DNA of 40,665 bases from Candidatus Peregrinibacteria bacterium (GTDB taxonomy: Bacteria > Patescibacteriota > Gracilibacteria > UBA1369 > UBA12463): NCBI GenBank assembly GCA_026395555.1, contig JAPLYO010000026.1, positions 1 through 40,665 on the forward strand, written 5' to 3'. Made by a program: the position numbers and the translations under genes. This document shows positions 1-8,145 of this stretch, piece after piece; the stretch's first letter is position 1; every line of letters begins with the position of its first letter. The notes under the pieces were generated by a model. It saw nothing but the letters and a program-made list of their open reading frames with translations, ran no database searches and was not told where the DNA came from.

Positions 1-922
1 CGGCAATTTCTTTTGAGAGTCCAGCTGCCAAGAACTTTTCTTCAATTTTTCTCGCCATCTCCTTTCTTCCTTCAGAAAGCTTCCTACTATCGGACATCTT
101 GTCGGCTAGCGGCCCTCTTATTGTGGTGCTGTCGGTCGATTTTGTAGGCTCCACTTTTCGCTCGGCGCCTTGCGCCTGCACGCTCGTTGCGTGCTTGTCC
201 TCTACCGCTGTGTCCACAGAAGGCTGTGCTTTTTCAACCTTGGCCGCTGGGACTTCTTCACTTCGTGTCTTCTCAATTTTCCACGTATCTCCGTCGAAGA
301 TTCTCAAGTACCCATCATCATTATAGAAATTTCCACCTTCGCGCTTTGTACTTTTTCGTTCGAAAAATATAATTCTTGGTGGAGTTTCCTGATAGGCTGC
401 GTAGGCATTTTTTGCCGCCTGATTACTTTCGAGAAAAGCTTTATTAGCCGCTTTTGTAAGATTTTTTGGGTGAATGTAGAGCGTAATTTCGGATACATTC
501 TCATCTACAAGATCTTTAAGACCCTTCTGCCACTCCACATCATGATTATTATGCGTGGTAAACTTCTCCGTATTTGCCTCTTTTTCTTTTTTCTTAAAAA
601 GTATCTTTGTAATTCCCGGCTCTTTTATCTCAGCAGCGCTCAGCTCATCGAGCGTAATTGAGGCGAGCGCCTTGGGTTCTACATCCTTGCCGAAAGCTTT
701 TTTGTATTTCTCCTTTTCCCCCTCAGTAAAATCGTAAACCTCATCCTTGAGCTCCTCTCTTCTTCCTGCGGCATTTGCCTCGGCCTGATCTGCGGCGAGT
801 GCACTTCTTTCCGCCCTAGACTCCTGCTGAAGCATCGTCTTTCCTGCATCTTCAGCCGGTGCGGCCGTAGCCTGTGGTAGCGAATTTTCCGGTTGTACTG
901 ATTGTTTGTCTGGTGGTGCCAT
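1..922 (-). CDS. Unknown protein, N-terminal ~307 residues (runs off left edge)
   Basis: An uninterrupted minus-strand reading frame runs from an ATG at 920-922 to the window edge, so its 3' end is missing. It begins MAPPDKQSVQPENSLPQ and is hydrophilic and rich in Ala, Glu and Lys. The middle holds a possible globular part (around GLKDLVDENVSEITLYIHPK). A low-complexity linker follows, then a charged piece ending near KFLAAGLSKEIA. I see no signal peptide, membrane segment or catalytic motif. It shares the acidic, Ala/Lys-rich start style of the large protein at 8146-10497, but I cannot claim homology. An extended -10 box (TGC then TATAAT, bases 947-952 on the minus strand) lies about 25 bases upstream, back to back with the glycosyltransferase promoter. 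Function unknown. Confidence 0.75.
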   Translation of the reverse strand, partial: MAPPDKQSVQPENSLPQATAAPAEDAGKTMLQQESRAERSALAADQAEANAAGRREELKDEVYDFTEGEKEKYKKAFGKDVEPKALASITLDELSAAEIKEPGITKILFKKKEKEANTEKFTTHNNHDVEWQKGLKDLVDENVSEITLYIHPKNLTKAANKAFLESNQAAKNAYAAYQETPPRIIFFERKSTKREGGNFYNDDGYLRIFDGDTWKIEKTRSEEVPAAKVEKAQPSVDTAVEDKHATSVQAQGAERKVEPTKSTDSTTIRGPLADKMSDSRKLSEGRKEMARKIEEKFLAAGLSKEIA

Positions 923-946
923 TTTTATCTCTATTTATGTCTTTTC

Positions 947-952
947 ATTATA
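947..952 (-). promoter_or_regulatory. Extended -10 box of the left-edge gene
   Basis: On the minus strand the sequence reads TGTGCTATAAT, a consensus TATAAT preceded by TGn. No convincing -35 is seen. The expected start of transcription is near 940, giving a short A-rich leader without a Shine-Dalgarno site. Confidence 0.55.
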
Positions 953-987
953 GCACAGATTCCAGCTTTAGTCTATCTATTGGCTTC

Positions 988-1017
988 TTGTGTTTGAAGG
1001 GAAGTTCTGCCTATACT
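988..1017 (+). promoter_or_regulatory. Promoter of the glycosyltransferase, leaderless type
   Basis: TTGTGT at 988-993 and TATACT at 1012-1017 are 18 bases apart. The ATG at 1024 is 6 bases after the -10 box, so the transcript should begin at or next to the start codon. Confidence 0.6.
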
Positions 1018-1023
1018 TGCCTC

Positions 1024-1725
1024 ATGAAAATAGCTTTGGTTCATGATTTTTTGCTTCGATATGGTGGTGCCGAGCGGGTACTGAAGGTTTTTAGTGAGAT
1101 GTATCCCGATGCCCCGATTTATACACTCATGTTTGACGAGAAGACGATGGGCGGGCACTTTTCGAAAGAAAGGGTTATTACCTCCTCAATGCAAAAATGG
1201 GCGCGGTGGCCAGGAAGACTCTACCGTTTTTTCTTCGCGAAGATGCCACGGGCGATCGAGGAGTTTGATTTTTCCGGGTTTGATATCGTTCTCAGCTCGA
1301 GCCAGTCATATGCTCATGGAGTCCTCACGCCCGTCACCACAAAACATATCTCCTACTGCCACTCACCTACTCGATATTTGTGGGATTATACTCACCAATA
1401 TCTGGATGATAATGCGTACAGAGGACTCAAAGGATTATTTATTGTGAAGAAAATGCAGTATGTGCGCGAGTGGGATTTTTTGGCTAGCGATAGACCTGAT
1501 TACTACTTAGCAAACTCCATAAATATACAAAAACGTATTCAAAAATATTACGGAAAAGAAAGTGATGTAATCTATCCACCGGTTGACGTTGATCGATTCG
1601 AGGTCAGTCACGAAAGTGAAGATTATTTCTTGATCGTCTCCAAGAAGCCTATTTACGAGGTATCGCAGGTCCATCAGTCGAGATTCTCGGGAGTAAAAGC
1701 GATGATGAGGTGGCAACGTACATGA
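1024..1725 (+). pseudogene. Glycosyltransferase family 4, N-terminal part of a broken gene
   Basis: The product starts MKIALVHDFLLRYGGAERV, the donor-site glycine-rich loop typical of GT4 (GT-B fold) enzymes that add sugars to envelope glycans or lipid carriers. Recognisable blocks follow: ISYCHSPTRYLWDYTHQY, then PDYYLANSINIQKRI, then VIYPPVDVDRF and DYFLIVSKK. Family logic is normal up to about residue 209, after which the frame reads nonsense (VHQSRFSGVKAMMRWQRT) and stops at 1723-1725. The missing next block resumes in another frame at about 1659. I chose the ATG at 1024 rather than earlier starts because family similarity begins there and a -10 box lies 6 bases upstream. Either the gene is truly disrupted or the assembly lost about 90 bases here. 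Confidence 0.8.
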
Positions 1726-2027
1726 AATACTGCCGCGCGGTGATTTTTCCCGGAGAGGATGATTTTGGAATCGTGCCTGTGGAGGCTATGGCGTGTGGAA
1801 AACCGGTGTTGGCCTATGGAAGCGGCGGAGCGCTGGAAACTGTTGTGCCAGGAGTTACCGGGGAGTTGTTTCGCGAGGCATCCGTCGATGGATTAGAGGC
1901 TGGATTGGCAAAATTATTGCTCAATATGACCGTGTACCGCCCGAAGAGGATACGGGAACATGCGGAGAAGTTTAGCAGAAAAATATTTGAGAAAAAAATG
2001 AGGGAGGTAGTAAGGGGAAATACATAG
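1710..2027 (+). pseudogene. Glycosyltransferase family 4, C-terminal part of the same broken gene
   Basis: This frame carries the C-terminal GT4 half: CRAVIFPGEDDFGIVPVEAM is the E-x7-E type nucleotide-sugar signature, followed by ACGKPVLAYGSGGALETVV and a final amphipathic helix. Similarity actually begins upstream of the GTG at 1710: from 1659 the same frame reads GIAGPSVEILGSKSDDEVATYM. That matches the end of the usual beta-strand 'xGPNVxFLG' block. About 30 residues between VSKK of the first part and AGPS of this part are absent compared with the family (the PYKRVDLAIEAFN... block). The fragment alone cannot be an active enzyme. Confidence 0.78.
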
Positions 2028-2327
2028 TGAAGTATAATTCTATCATATTTTTCGACCCCCCCCCTAAGGACACCCCTGCTGTAACGCCCGTCATCTCCAC
2101 CAATTTGAGACCAAAAGATACAGGAAAGAGAGGGGGCAAGTTTCCTCACCCCCTCCTGCATATTCGTCAACAAGCCTTTCGCATATCTCTTTACAGATAG
2201 CTAGGACTAAGCGCTGATAAATATGACTCTTTGCTGACACAAAAGCTCCAATGAATTGGCAACTAATCTCTACCTGAACTTCAAGTCGAGATTAATGGCA
2301 AAATGATCTATCTCGACGAATCGTCGC
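2028..2327. other. Intergenic region with a weak repeat copy and a GC-rich hairpin
   Basis: No gene is seen between the glycosyltransferase and the WSG-repeat gene. A C-rich stretch at about 2056-2090 resembles the repeat found at 5293 and inside leuS. A perfect 7-bp inverted repeat lies at 2130-2136 and 2149-2155 (GAGGGGG / CCCCCTC, 12-base loop). No U tract follows in either direction, so it is at best a weak terminator between the convergent genes. Confidence 0.45.
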
Positions 2328-2639
2328 TTACTTGTACTCCAAGTCCAGGCCAGTGATAGCGTTGATGCGATCGATGAGAATGCGGCGACTGAAATCCCTC
2401 ATACCATCAACCGTAATCGCACAAAGAACAAAAGAATGCTGTTCATACGTTTCAGCATTCTCCTTGTACTTGTAGTGGATGTGATTCTCGCGAGGATTAG
2501 GCTCATCGGAAAGAGCAGCCAAAACATGCGTCCAGTAACCGTCATATTTAAAACTACAACGGAAAAGAGCGGTGCTGCTAGGATCCGACCAGCCACTCCA
2601 GCCACTCCAGCCACTCGGTTCATGCCATGTATCACTCAT
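2328..2639 (-). CDS. Small unknown protein with a WSG tandem repeat
   Basis: The 103-residue product starts MSDTWHEPSGWSGWSGWSD; the WSG triplets come from three copies of a 9-base tandem repeat. The rest is acidic and contains EHSFVLCAITVDGMRDF-like text without a motif I recognise (exact segment: YEQHSFVLCAITVDGMRDFS). I chose the ATG at 2637-2639 because it has the clearest Shine-Dalgarno site in the window (GGAGG, 7 bases upstream), although the frame is open further 5'. Most other genes here lack such a site, so this gene may be of outside origin. The flanking DNA is AT-rich. Function unknown; it might be a small secreted or immunity-type protein but nothing shows that. Confidence 0.55.
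   Translation of the reverse strand: MSDTWHEPSGWSGWSGWSDPSSTALFRCSFKYDGYWTHVLAALSDEPNPRENHIHYKYKENAETYEQHSFVLCAITVDGMRDFSRRILIDRINAITGLDLEYK
2588..2614. repeat. Three tandem copies of a 9-base unit (AGCCACTCC)
   Basis: The plus strand reads about three copies of AGCCACTCC. On the coding (minus) strand each copy encodes Gly-Trp-Ser, giving WSGWSGWS near the N-terminus of the small protein. Confidence 0.8.
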
Positions 2640-2908
2640 GAAAGTTCCTCCATTCATCCCGTTAACAGTCAGTATTGAAGTCAAACTCACAACCTTTGAG
2701 AGAATGACAACAATCAGCCGACAGATCACCTACGTCTCAAGACGTAGACTTTCTCCTTTTGACTCACGGTCAGCAAGAGTAAAATATCTACTCAAGTTTA
2801 AAAATAAACACTTCACTCTCGCTGAAAATTCCAAAATGTTAAAGTACATTTTTCTTTTACTATATACCATTTACTGTTATAATTACAATTAGAAATCACC
2901 AGTACATT
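2640..2908. other. AT-rich intergenic region between divergent small genes
   Basis: Apart from the promoter at 2856-2883 I see no gene. The sequence is markedly AT-rich towards 2800-2900. A short inverted repeat (ACGTCT / AGACGT, around 2729-2745) is the only other structure noticed. Confidence 0.4.
2856..2883 (+). promoter_or_regulatory. Promoter of the pentapeptide-like gene
   Basis: TTTACT (2856-2861) and a consensus TATAAT (2878-2883) are separated by 16 bases. Transcription would start near 2890, leaving a leader of about 19 bases with no Shine-Dalgarno site. Confidence 0.55.
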
Positions 2909-3244
2909 ATGTCAAACTATCAAAACGAAGATCAGCTCGAAAAGTTATTAACCAGATCAACGGAGGTTATTAGCGGCGAATTTGAAGTAAAAGATGCCAA
3001 TACGTTGATGGATTTAGATATAACCGATCGTATTTTTAAGGATTGTAAAATTTTCGGCGGAGATTTTTGCAGTTCAATATTTACTAATTGTACATTTGAT
3101 AATGTATTATTTAGAAAGTTAGCCTTAGTTGGCGTAAATTTTAATAACTGTAACTTTATAAAGTGCAAGTTTTCTAATATAGAAACTGATTTCAGCATGA
3201 AAAACTGCAAAGTAGATGACCTAACTATCACGCAAGAAGCATAG
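2909..3244 (+). CDS. Pentapeptide-repeat-like small protein
   Basis: The 111-residue product starts MSNYQNEDQLEKLLTRST. Its middle and end carry a five-residue rhythm with Phe or Leu at the centre and Cys/Asn neighbours (FKDCKIFGGDF, FTNCTFDNVLF, VNFNNCNFIKCKFSNIE). This pattern is that of right-handed beta-helix pentapeptide proteins. Such proteins act in many settings, including DNA-mimicking gyrase protection and effector or immunity roles, so no specific function can be given. At about 13 coils or fewer it is short. There is no signal peptide. It lies in the AT-rich patch with the WSG-repeat gene, transcribed away from it, which suggests an accessory island. Confidence 0.65.
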   Translation: MSNYQNEDQLEKLLTRSTEVISGEFEVKDANTLMDLDITDRIFKDCKIFGGDFCSSIFTNCTFDNVLFRKLALVGVNFNNCNFIKCKFSNIETDFSMKNCKVDDLTITQEA

Positions 3245-3542
3245 GAAAACATCATTAATTTTCAGTTTTCCCACACCGCATTTACGTCTAATGCACTCAC
3301 CCTCGCCACAATCAAAAAAGTAAGCAGAAATTCGGCACTACCAGTCTGGCGTTATACAAAAATGAACTATCCAACTTTGGACAGCTCATTTTGAAAGTCC
3401 GAAATTGCCATTTCTATGAAAAATATACCATATACATAGCTTTGCCTCAAAATATCGAAGCTTTTCATTCAAATTCCAGCTTTAAATAATTAAATATTTT
3501 ACATATTCGTTCCCGCAAATTTTTGTGCTAGCATGGTGGCCT
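3245..3542. other. Intergenic region with an imperfect hairpin
   Basis: No gene is seen. An imperfect inverted repeat at about 3361-3394 pairs ATGA-CT-TCCA with TGGA-AG-TCAT around a 4-base loop and is followed by TTTT on the plus strand. It could end the pentapeptide-like transcript, about 115 bases downstream of its stop. The end of the region holds the dnaX -10 box. Confidence 0.4.
3529..3534 (+). promoter_or_regulatory. Extended -10 box of dnaX, leaderless type
   Basis: TGC directly precedes TAGCAT (3529-3534), an extended -10 element. The ATG at 3543 is 8 bases further on, so the mRNA should have almost no leader. A good -35 is not visible. Confidence 0.5.
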
Positions 3543-4460
3543 ATGAGTGAGATCTCCCTTTATCGCAAATATCGACCACAGACTTTTGGCCATTTGGTTG
3601 GCCAGGATCATGTTCGCGTGACGCTGATGAACGCCGTACGTACCGATAAGTTGTCGCATGCGTATCTGTTTACGGGGCCACGTGGGACGGGAAAAACTTC
3701 GACGGCGAGGTTGTTTGCGAAGGCGATTAACTGCGAGGACAGAAGTGAAACCGGGGAGCCCTGCGAGAAGTGCGATATTTGTGTCGATATTACCTCGGGG
3801 AGATTGATTGATGTTGTCGAGATTGATGCCGCGTCCCATACGGGCGTGGATGATGTTCGTGAATTGATTGATAAATTGCACTTTGCGCCGACTCGGGCGA
3901 AGAATAAGGTCTACATCGTTGATGAAGTCCATATGCTCTCTAAGGGCGCTTTTAATGCGTTCCTGAAGACTCTCGAAGAACCACCTACGAATGTCTATTT
4001 CGTTTTGGCGACGACGGAGGCGCACAAGGTTCCGGAGACGATTATTTCTCGATGTCAGCGATTTGATTTTAAACGCATTGATACGAAAACGGTGATGGCA
4101 CGACTGGCCTATATCGCCCAGAGTGAAAATATTACCGTCGAAGAAGAGGCACTCGAGATGATCGCACGGCATGTAGACGGAGGTCTTCGTGATGCGATTG
4201 GATTATTTGAACAGCTCATTGTGGATGGAAAGCTGATGGCTGCCCATGTGCGAACGATTCTCGGCGTGGCGGGAAGCAGTGCTGTTGAGAAGTTTTATGG
4301 ATTACTGATGAGCAAGGACTCTGTCGAGACTCTGCGATTTATTCAGGAGCTCTATGGTGAGGGTGTCGACTTCGGACAGTTTACGAAGGAGCTTTTGGAA
4401 AAAATGAGATTGGAAATGTTAGTGCGTGCGCATGATCGAGTGCTTCCAGAAGGCCTTTGA
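3543..4460 (+). CDS. dnaX: DNA polymerase III subunit gamma/tau, N-terminal part (frame breaks near 4430)
   Basis: This is the AAA+ clamp-loader motor that loads the sliding clamp during replication. From MSEISLYRKYRPQTFGHLVG the product shows the Walker A loop GPRGTGKT (residues 45-52), a zinc site (Cys64, 74, 77, 80), Walker B VYIVDEVHML, the sensor region VYFVLATTEAHKVPETI and the arginine-finger motif SRCQRF. Domain III begins at about residue 240. At LEMLVRAHD the frame leaves the family pattern and stops at 4458-4460; the expected continuation (RMIECFQKAFDQLR) is in the +1 frame. I took the ATG at 3543, 8 bases after an extended -10 box, over the upstream GTG. Known dnaX genes can use programmed -1 slippage to make a short form; the geometry here differs (see findings). 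Confidence 0.9.
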   Translation: MSEISLYRKYRPQTFGHLVGQDHVRVTLMNAVRTDKLSHAYLFTGPRGTGKTSTARLFAKAINCEDRSETGEPCEKCDICVDITSGRLIDVVEIDAASHTGVDDVRELIDKLHFAPTRAKNKVYIVDEVHMLSKGAFNAFLKTLEEPPTNVYFVLATTEAHKVPETIISRCQRFDFKRIDTKTVMARLAYIAQSENITVEEEALEMIARHVDGGLRDAIGLFEQLIVDGKLMAAHVRTILGVAGSSAVEKFYGLLMSKDSVETLRFIQELYGEGVDFGQFTKELLEKMRLEMLVRAHDRVLPEGL

Positions 4461-5082
4461 TCAGTTGAGAAATTCACTGATCGTACAGTTACCGCTCGAG
4501 ATGGCCGTGGTGAGATTTTTGCATGGAGAGGCTGTCGTGGCTCCGGTTGTGGTGGCTGCCGCACCTGTGATTCAAGTAGTAGCTCCTCAATATACTACGC
4601 CCACCATTTCCGCACCTGTTGCTGAACAAAAAATTAGTTCATATAAAATGCCCGTATCGGCACAGCCTGTTGCGGTCGAGTCTGCCCCTGAAAAAGTGAT
4701 GTCCGGAAAGACTATCACTCAGGATGAGCTCACGAAGAATTGGCCACGAGTTGTTGAGAGAATCAAGACGCCGAAATTACGAATATCCCTGAAGGACGTC
4801 AAGCGCTTCAGCGTTGAGGGATTTGTCATTACCCTTTCGTTTACCGCAAAATTTCATCAAGATACGGTGATGGACAATGCCATCCGTAGTGAGCTCGAAC
4901 GTTTGGTTGAAGAAGTTTTTGGAACATCCGTTCGCATCGAATCAAATCTTGAAAGAGTAGAGCTCCACTCATCCATTGAACATCGGGAAGAGGTAGCTCG
5001 CCCTTCTCAAAATGTTGATACTGGTGCTCCGGATTTTGCGGATGATGTCGCGGCGATGTTTGGAGGAGAGGTGGTGGACTAG
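4426..5082 (+). CDS. dnaX: DNA polymerase III subunit gamma/tau, C-terminal part in the +1 frame
   Basis: The frame opens after a TAG at 4414-4416 and reads RMIECFQKAFDQLRNSLIV then QLPLEMAVV, the end of DnaX domain III. A Pro/Ala/Val-rich linker follows (about residues 38-90). Last comes a small globular tau-like domain (ITQDELTKNWPRVVERIKTP ... IRSELERLVEEVFG) and an acidic tail ending AAMFGGEVVD. It cannot work alone: it lacks the ATPase core. It either joins the upstream part through a frameshift or was separated by a small deletion in the genome or assembly. Some 10-20 residues of the linking helix appear to be missing, judging from memory of the family. Confidence 0.82.
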   Translation: MRMIECFQKAFDQLRNSLIVQLPLEMAVVRFLHGEAVVAPVVVAAAPVIQVVAPQYTTPTISAPVAEQKISSYKMPVSAQPVAVESAPEKVMSGKTITQDELTKNWPRVVERIKTPKLRISLKDVKRFSVEGFVITLSFTAKFHQDTVMDNAIRSELERLVEEVFGTSVRIESNLERVELHSSIEHREEVARPSQNVDTGAPDFADDVAAMFGGEVVD

Positions 5083-5108
5083 TCCGTTAAGCGCTTCAGA
5101 TGCATATC

Positions 5109-5127
5109 AGGTAATATCATTTTACCT
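5109..5127 (+). terminator. Possible terminator of dnaX
   Basis: A perfect 6-bp stem (AGGTAA / TTACCT) with a 7-base loop is followed by CTCTTT. The stem is weak and the U tract short, so this is only a candidate. Confidence 0.3.
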
Positions 5128-5292
5128 CTTTGACTGTGATCTCCGGGAATAGTTTCGAAGTGATATCAATTTAATAGCAATTTAATATCAACTTGCTATG
5201 GGTTTGTATATCGTAGGATATTATTTCAAATGTAGCATAAAAAAAGGAGCACGAAGTTCATGAGTGGATATTTCCCCAAGGGGACACCCCCT

Positions 5293-5322
5293 CAAGGGAC
5301 AACCCTGCTGAGCCGCCTGCTG
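5293..5322. repeat. Short interspersed repeat, intergenic copy
   Basis: This 30-base GC-rich stretch matches bases 31709-31738 inside leuS at 27 of 30 positions. It also resembles 2064-2081 more weakly. Read in the same frame as leuS it would encode RDNPAEPPAG against RDNSVEPPSD. A partial extra unit (CCCCAAGGGGACACC) sits just before it at about 5276-5290. Confidence 0.6.
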
Positions 5323-5355
5323 GGGCCCGGGTGATATTATCTCATAGTTCCATCT

Positions 5356-7482
<2,127 letters not shown>

Positions 7483-7557
7483 CTAGCGTTGAAGAACATT
7501 TCCAGAAAGAAGAACAAAAGCACGACACAACCGTCGCATACATCCATGTTGAAAGTA

Positions 7558-7586
7558 TTGGATATGATATTTTTATCATGTAACAT
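7558..7586 (+). promoter_or_regulatory. Promoter of the small conserved protein, leaderless type
   Basis: TTGGAT (7558-7563) and TAACAT (7581-7586) are 17 bases apart. The ATG at 7593 is 6 bases after the -10 box. Confidence 0.5.
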
Positions 7587-7592
7587 GGTGTC

Positions 7593-8132
7593 ATGAGCGA
7601 CGACCAGACTACGCCGGCAGATGGACAGACCCAGCCAGCGACAACATCCACCGCAACTTCCACGGGACTACCTCCTATCGATCCTAAAATTCTTCAGGAT
7701 TTTGGTCTTACTGCTGAGCAAATTATTGAGGCAGAGACAAAACATGCCGTTCCGGCATCTGTGAGAGAACACTTCCCTGATCTCGTTGCGCTCTTGATCA
7801 AGACCGAATCGATGAATACCGAGGAGCGAGATTACTGGTTCCAGGTATTACCCATCATGAACGATGACCAGATCATCAAACTTCGTACTATTCTCGTAAA
7901 CGAGCGGGATCAGTTGAAAAAAATTGACTCAGAGTACAACTCTGAGATTGGAAAAATTAATCAAGGACACAAGAGTGAGTGGAACGCTTTCGAGGCACAA
8001 GAAAAAAAGAAAATTCTCGTAGAGGCCGAAAAAAAGGCGGAAGTTGAAGAGGTACAGACCGAAGAATCTCTCCTCGACAAACTGAATCAGGTTGAAGATC
8101 AGCCTGAAGCGCCTCCTACTGAGGCTCCGTAA
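7593..8132 (+). CDS. Small hydrophilic conserved-type protein, function unknown
   Basis: The 179-residue product starts with a Thr/Pro/Gln-rich unstructured head (MSDDQTTPADGQTQPATTST). It then has a helical core (PPIDPKILQDFGLTAEQIIE, then YWFQVLPIMNDDQIIKLRTI). A long charged coiled coil follows (about residues 105-160, KSEWNAFEAQEKKKILVEAE) and an acidic Pro-rich tail. The block 'LPxMxDxQIxKLRxIL' is, from memory, a recurring feature of small unknown proteins in candidate-phyla genomes. There is no signal or membrane segment, so it should be cytoplasmic. It may be a scaffold or protein-protein adaptor, but that is a guess. It is monocistronic, convergent with the lysozyme-like gene, and has a leaderless-type promoter. 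Confidence 0.75.
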   Translation: MSDDQTTPADGQTQPATTSTATSTGLPPIDPKILQDFGLTAEQIIEAETKHAVPASVREHFPDLVALLIKTESMNTEERDYWFQVLPIMNDDQIIKLRTILVNERDQLKKIDSEYNSEIGKINQGHKSEWNAFEAQEKKKILVEAEKKAEVEEVQTEESLLDKLNQVEDQPEAPPTEAP

Positions 8133-8145
8133 TAATACTTCGGGA

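Larger units (their letters stand above)
5083..5355. other. Intergenic region between convergent dnaX and ligA
   Basis: No gene is seen in these 273 bases. It contains a 6-bp hairpin AGGTAA / TTACCT (5109-5114 / 5122-5127) followed by CTTT, a possible dnaX terminator. A second hairpin, ATAGCAA / TTGCTAT, lies at 5174-5180 / 5193-5199. Then comes the GC-rich repeat copy at about 5270-5330, whose base composition is very unlike the AT-rich sequence before it. Confidence 0.5.

Noticed and set aside
170..661. Plus-strand open frames over 99-740
   Set aside because: They lie opposite a longer uninterrupted minus-strand frame with a good promoter and start; the plus frames look like shadow translations.
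4376..4420. Classical -1 programmed frameshift in dnaX on the A6 run
   Set aside because: The heptamer does not fit the X-XXY-YYZ phase, and the C-terminal part is in the +1 frame, not -1.
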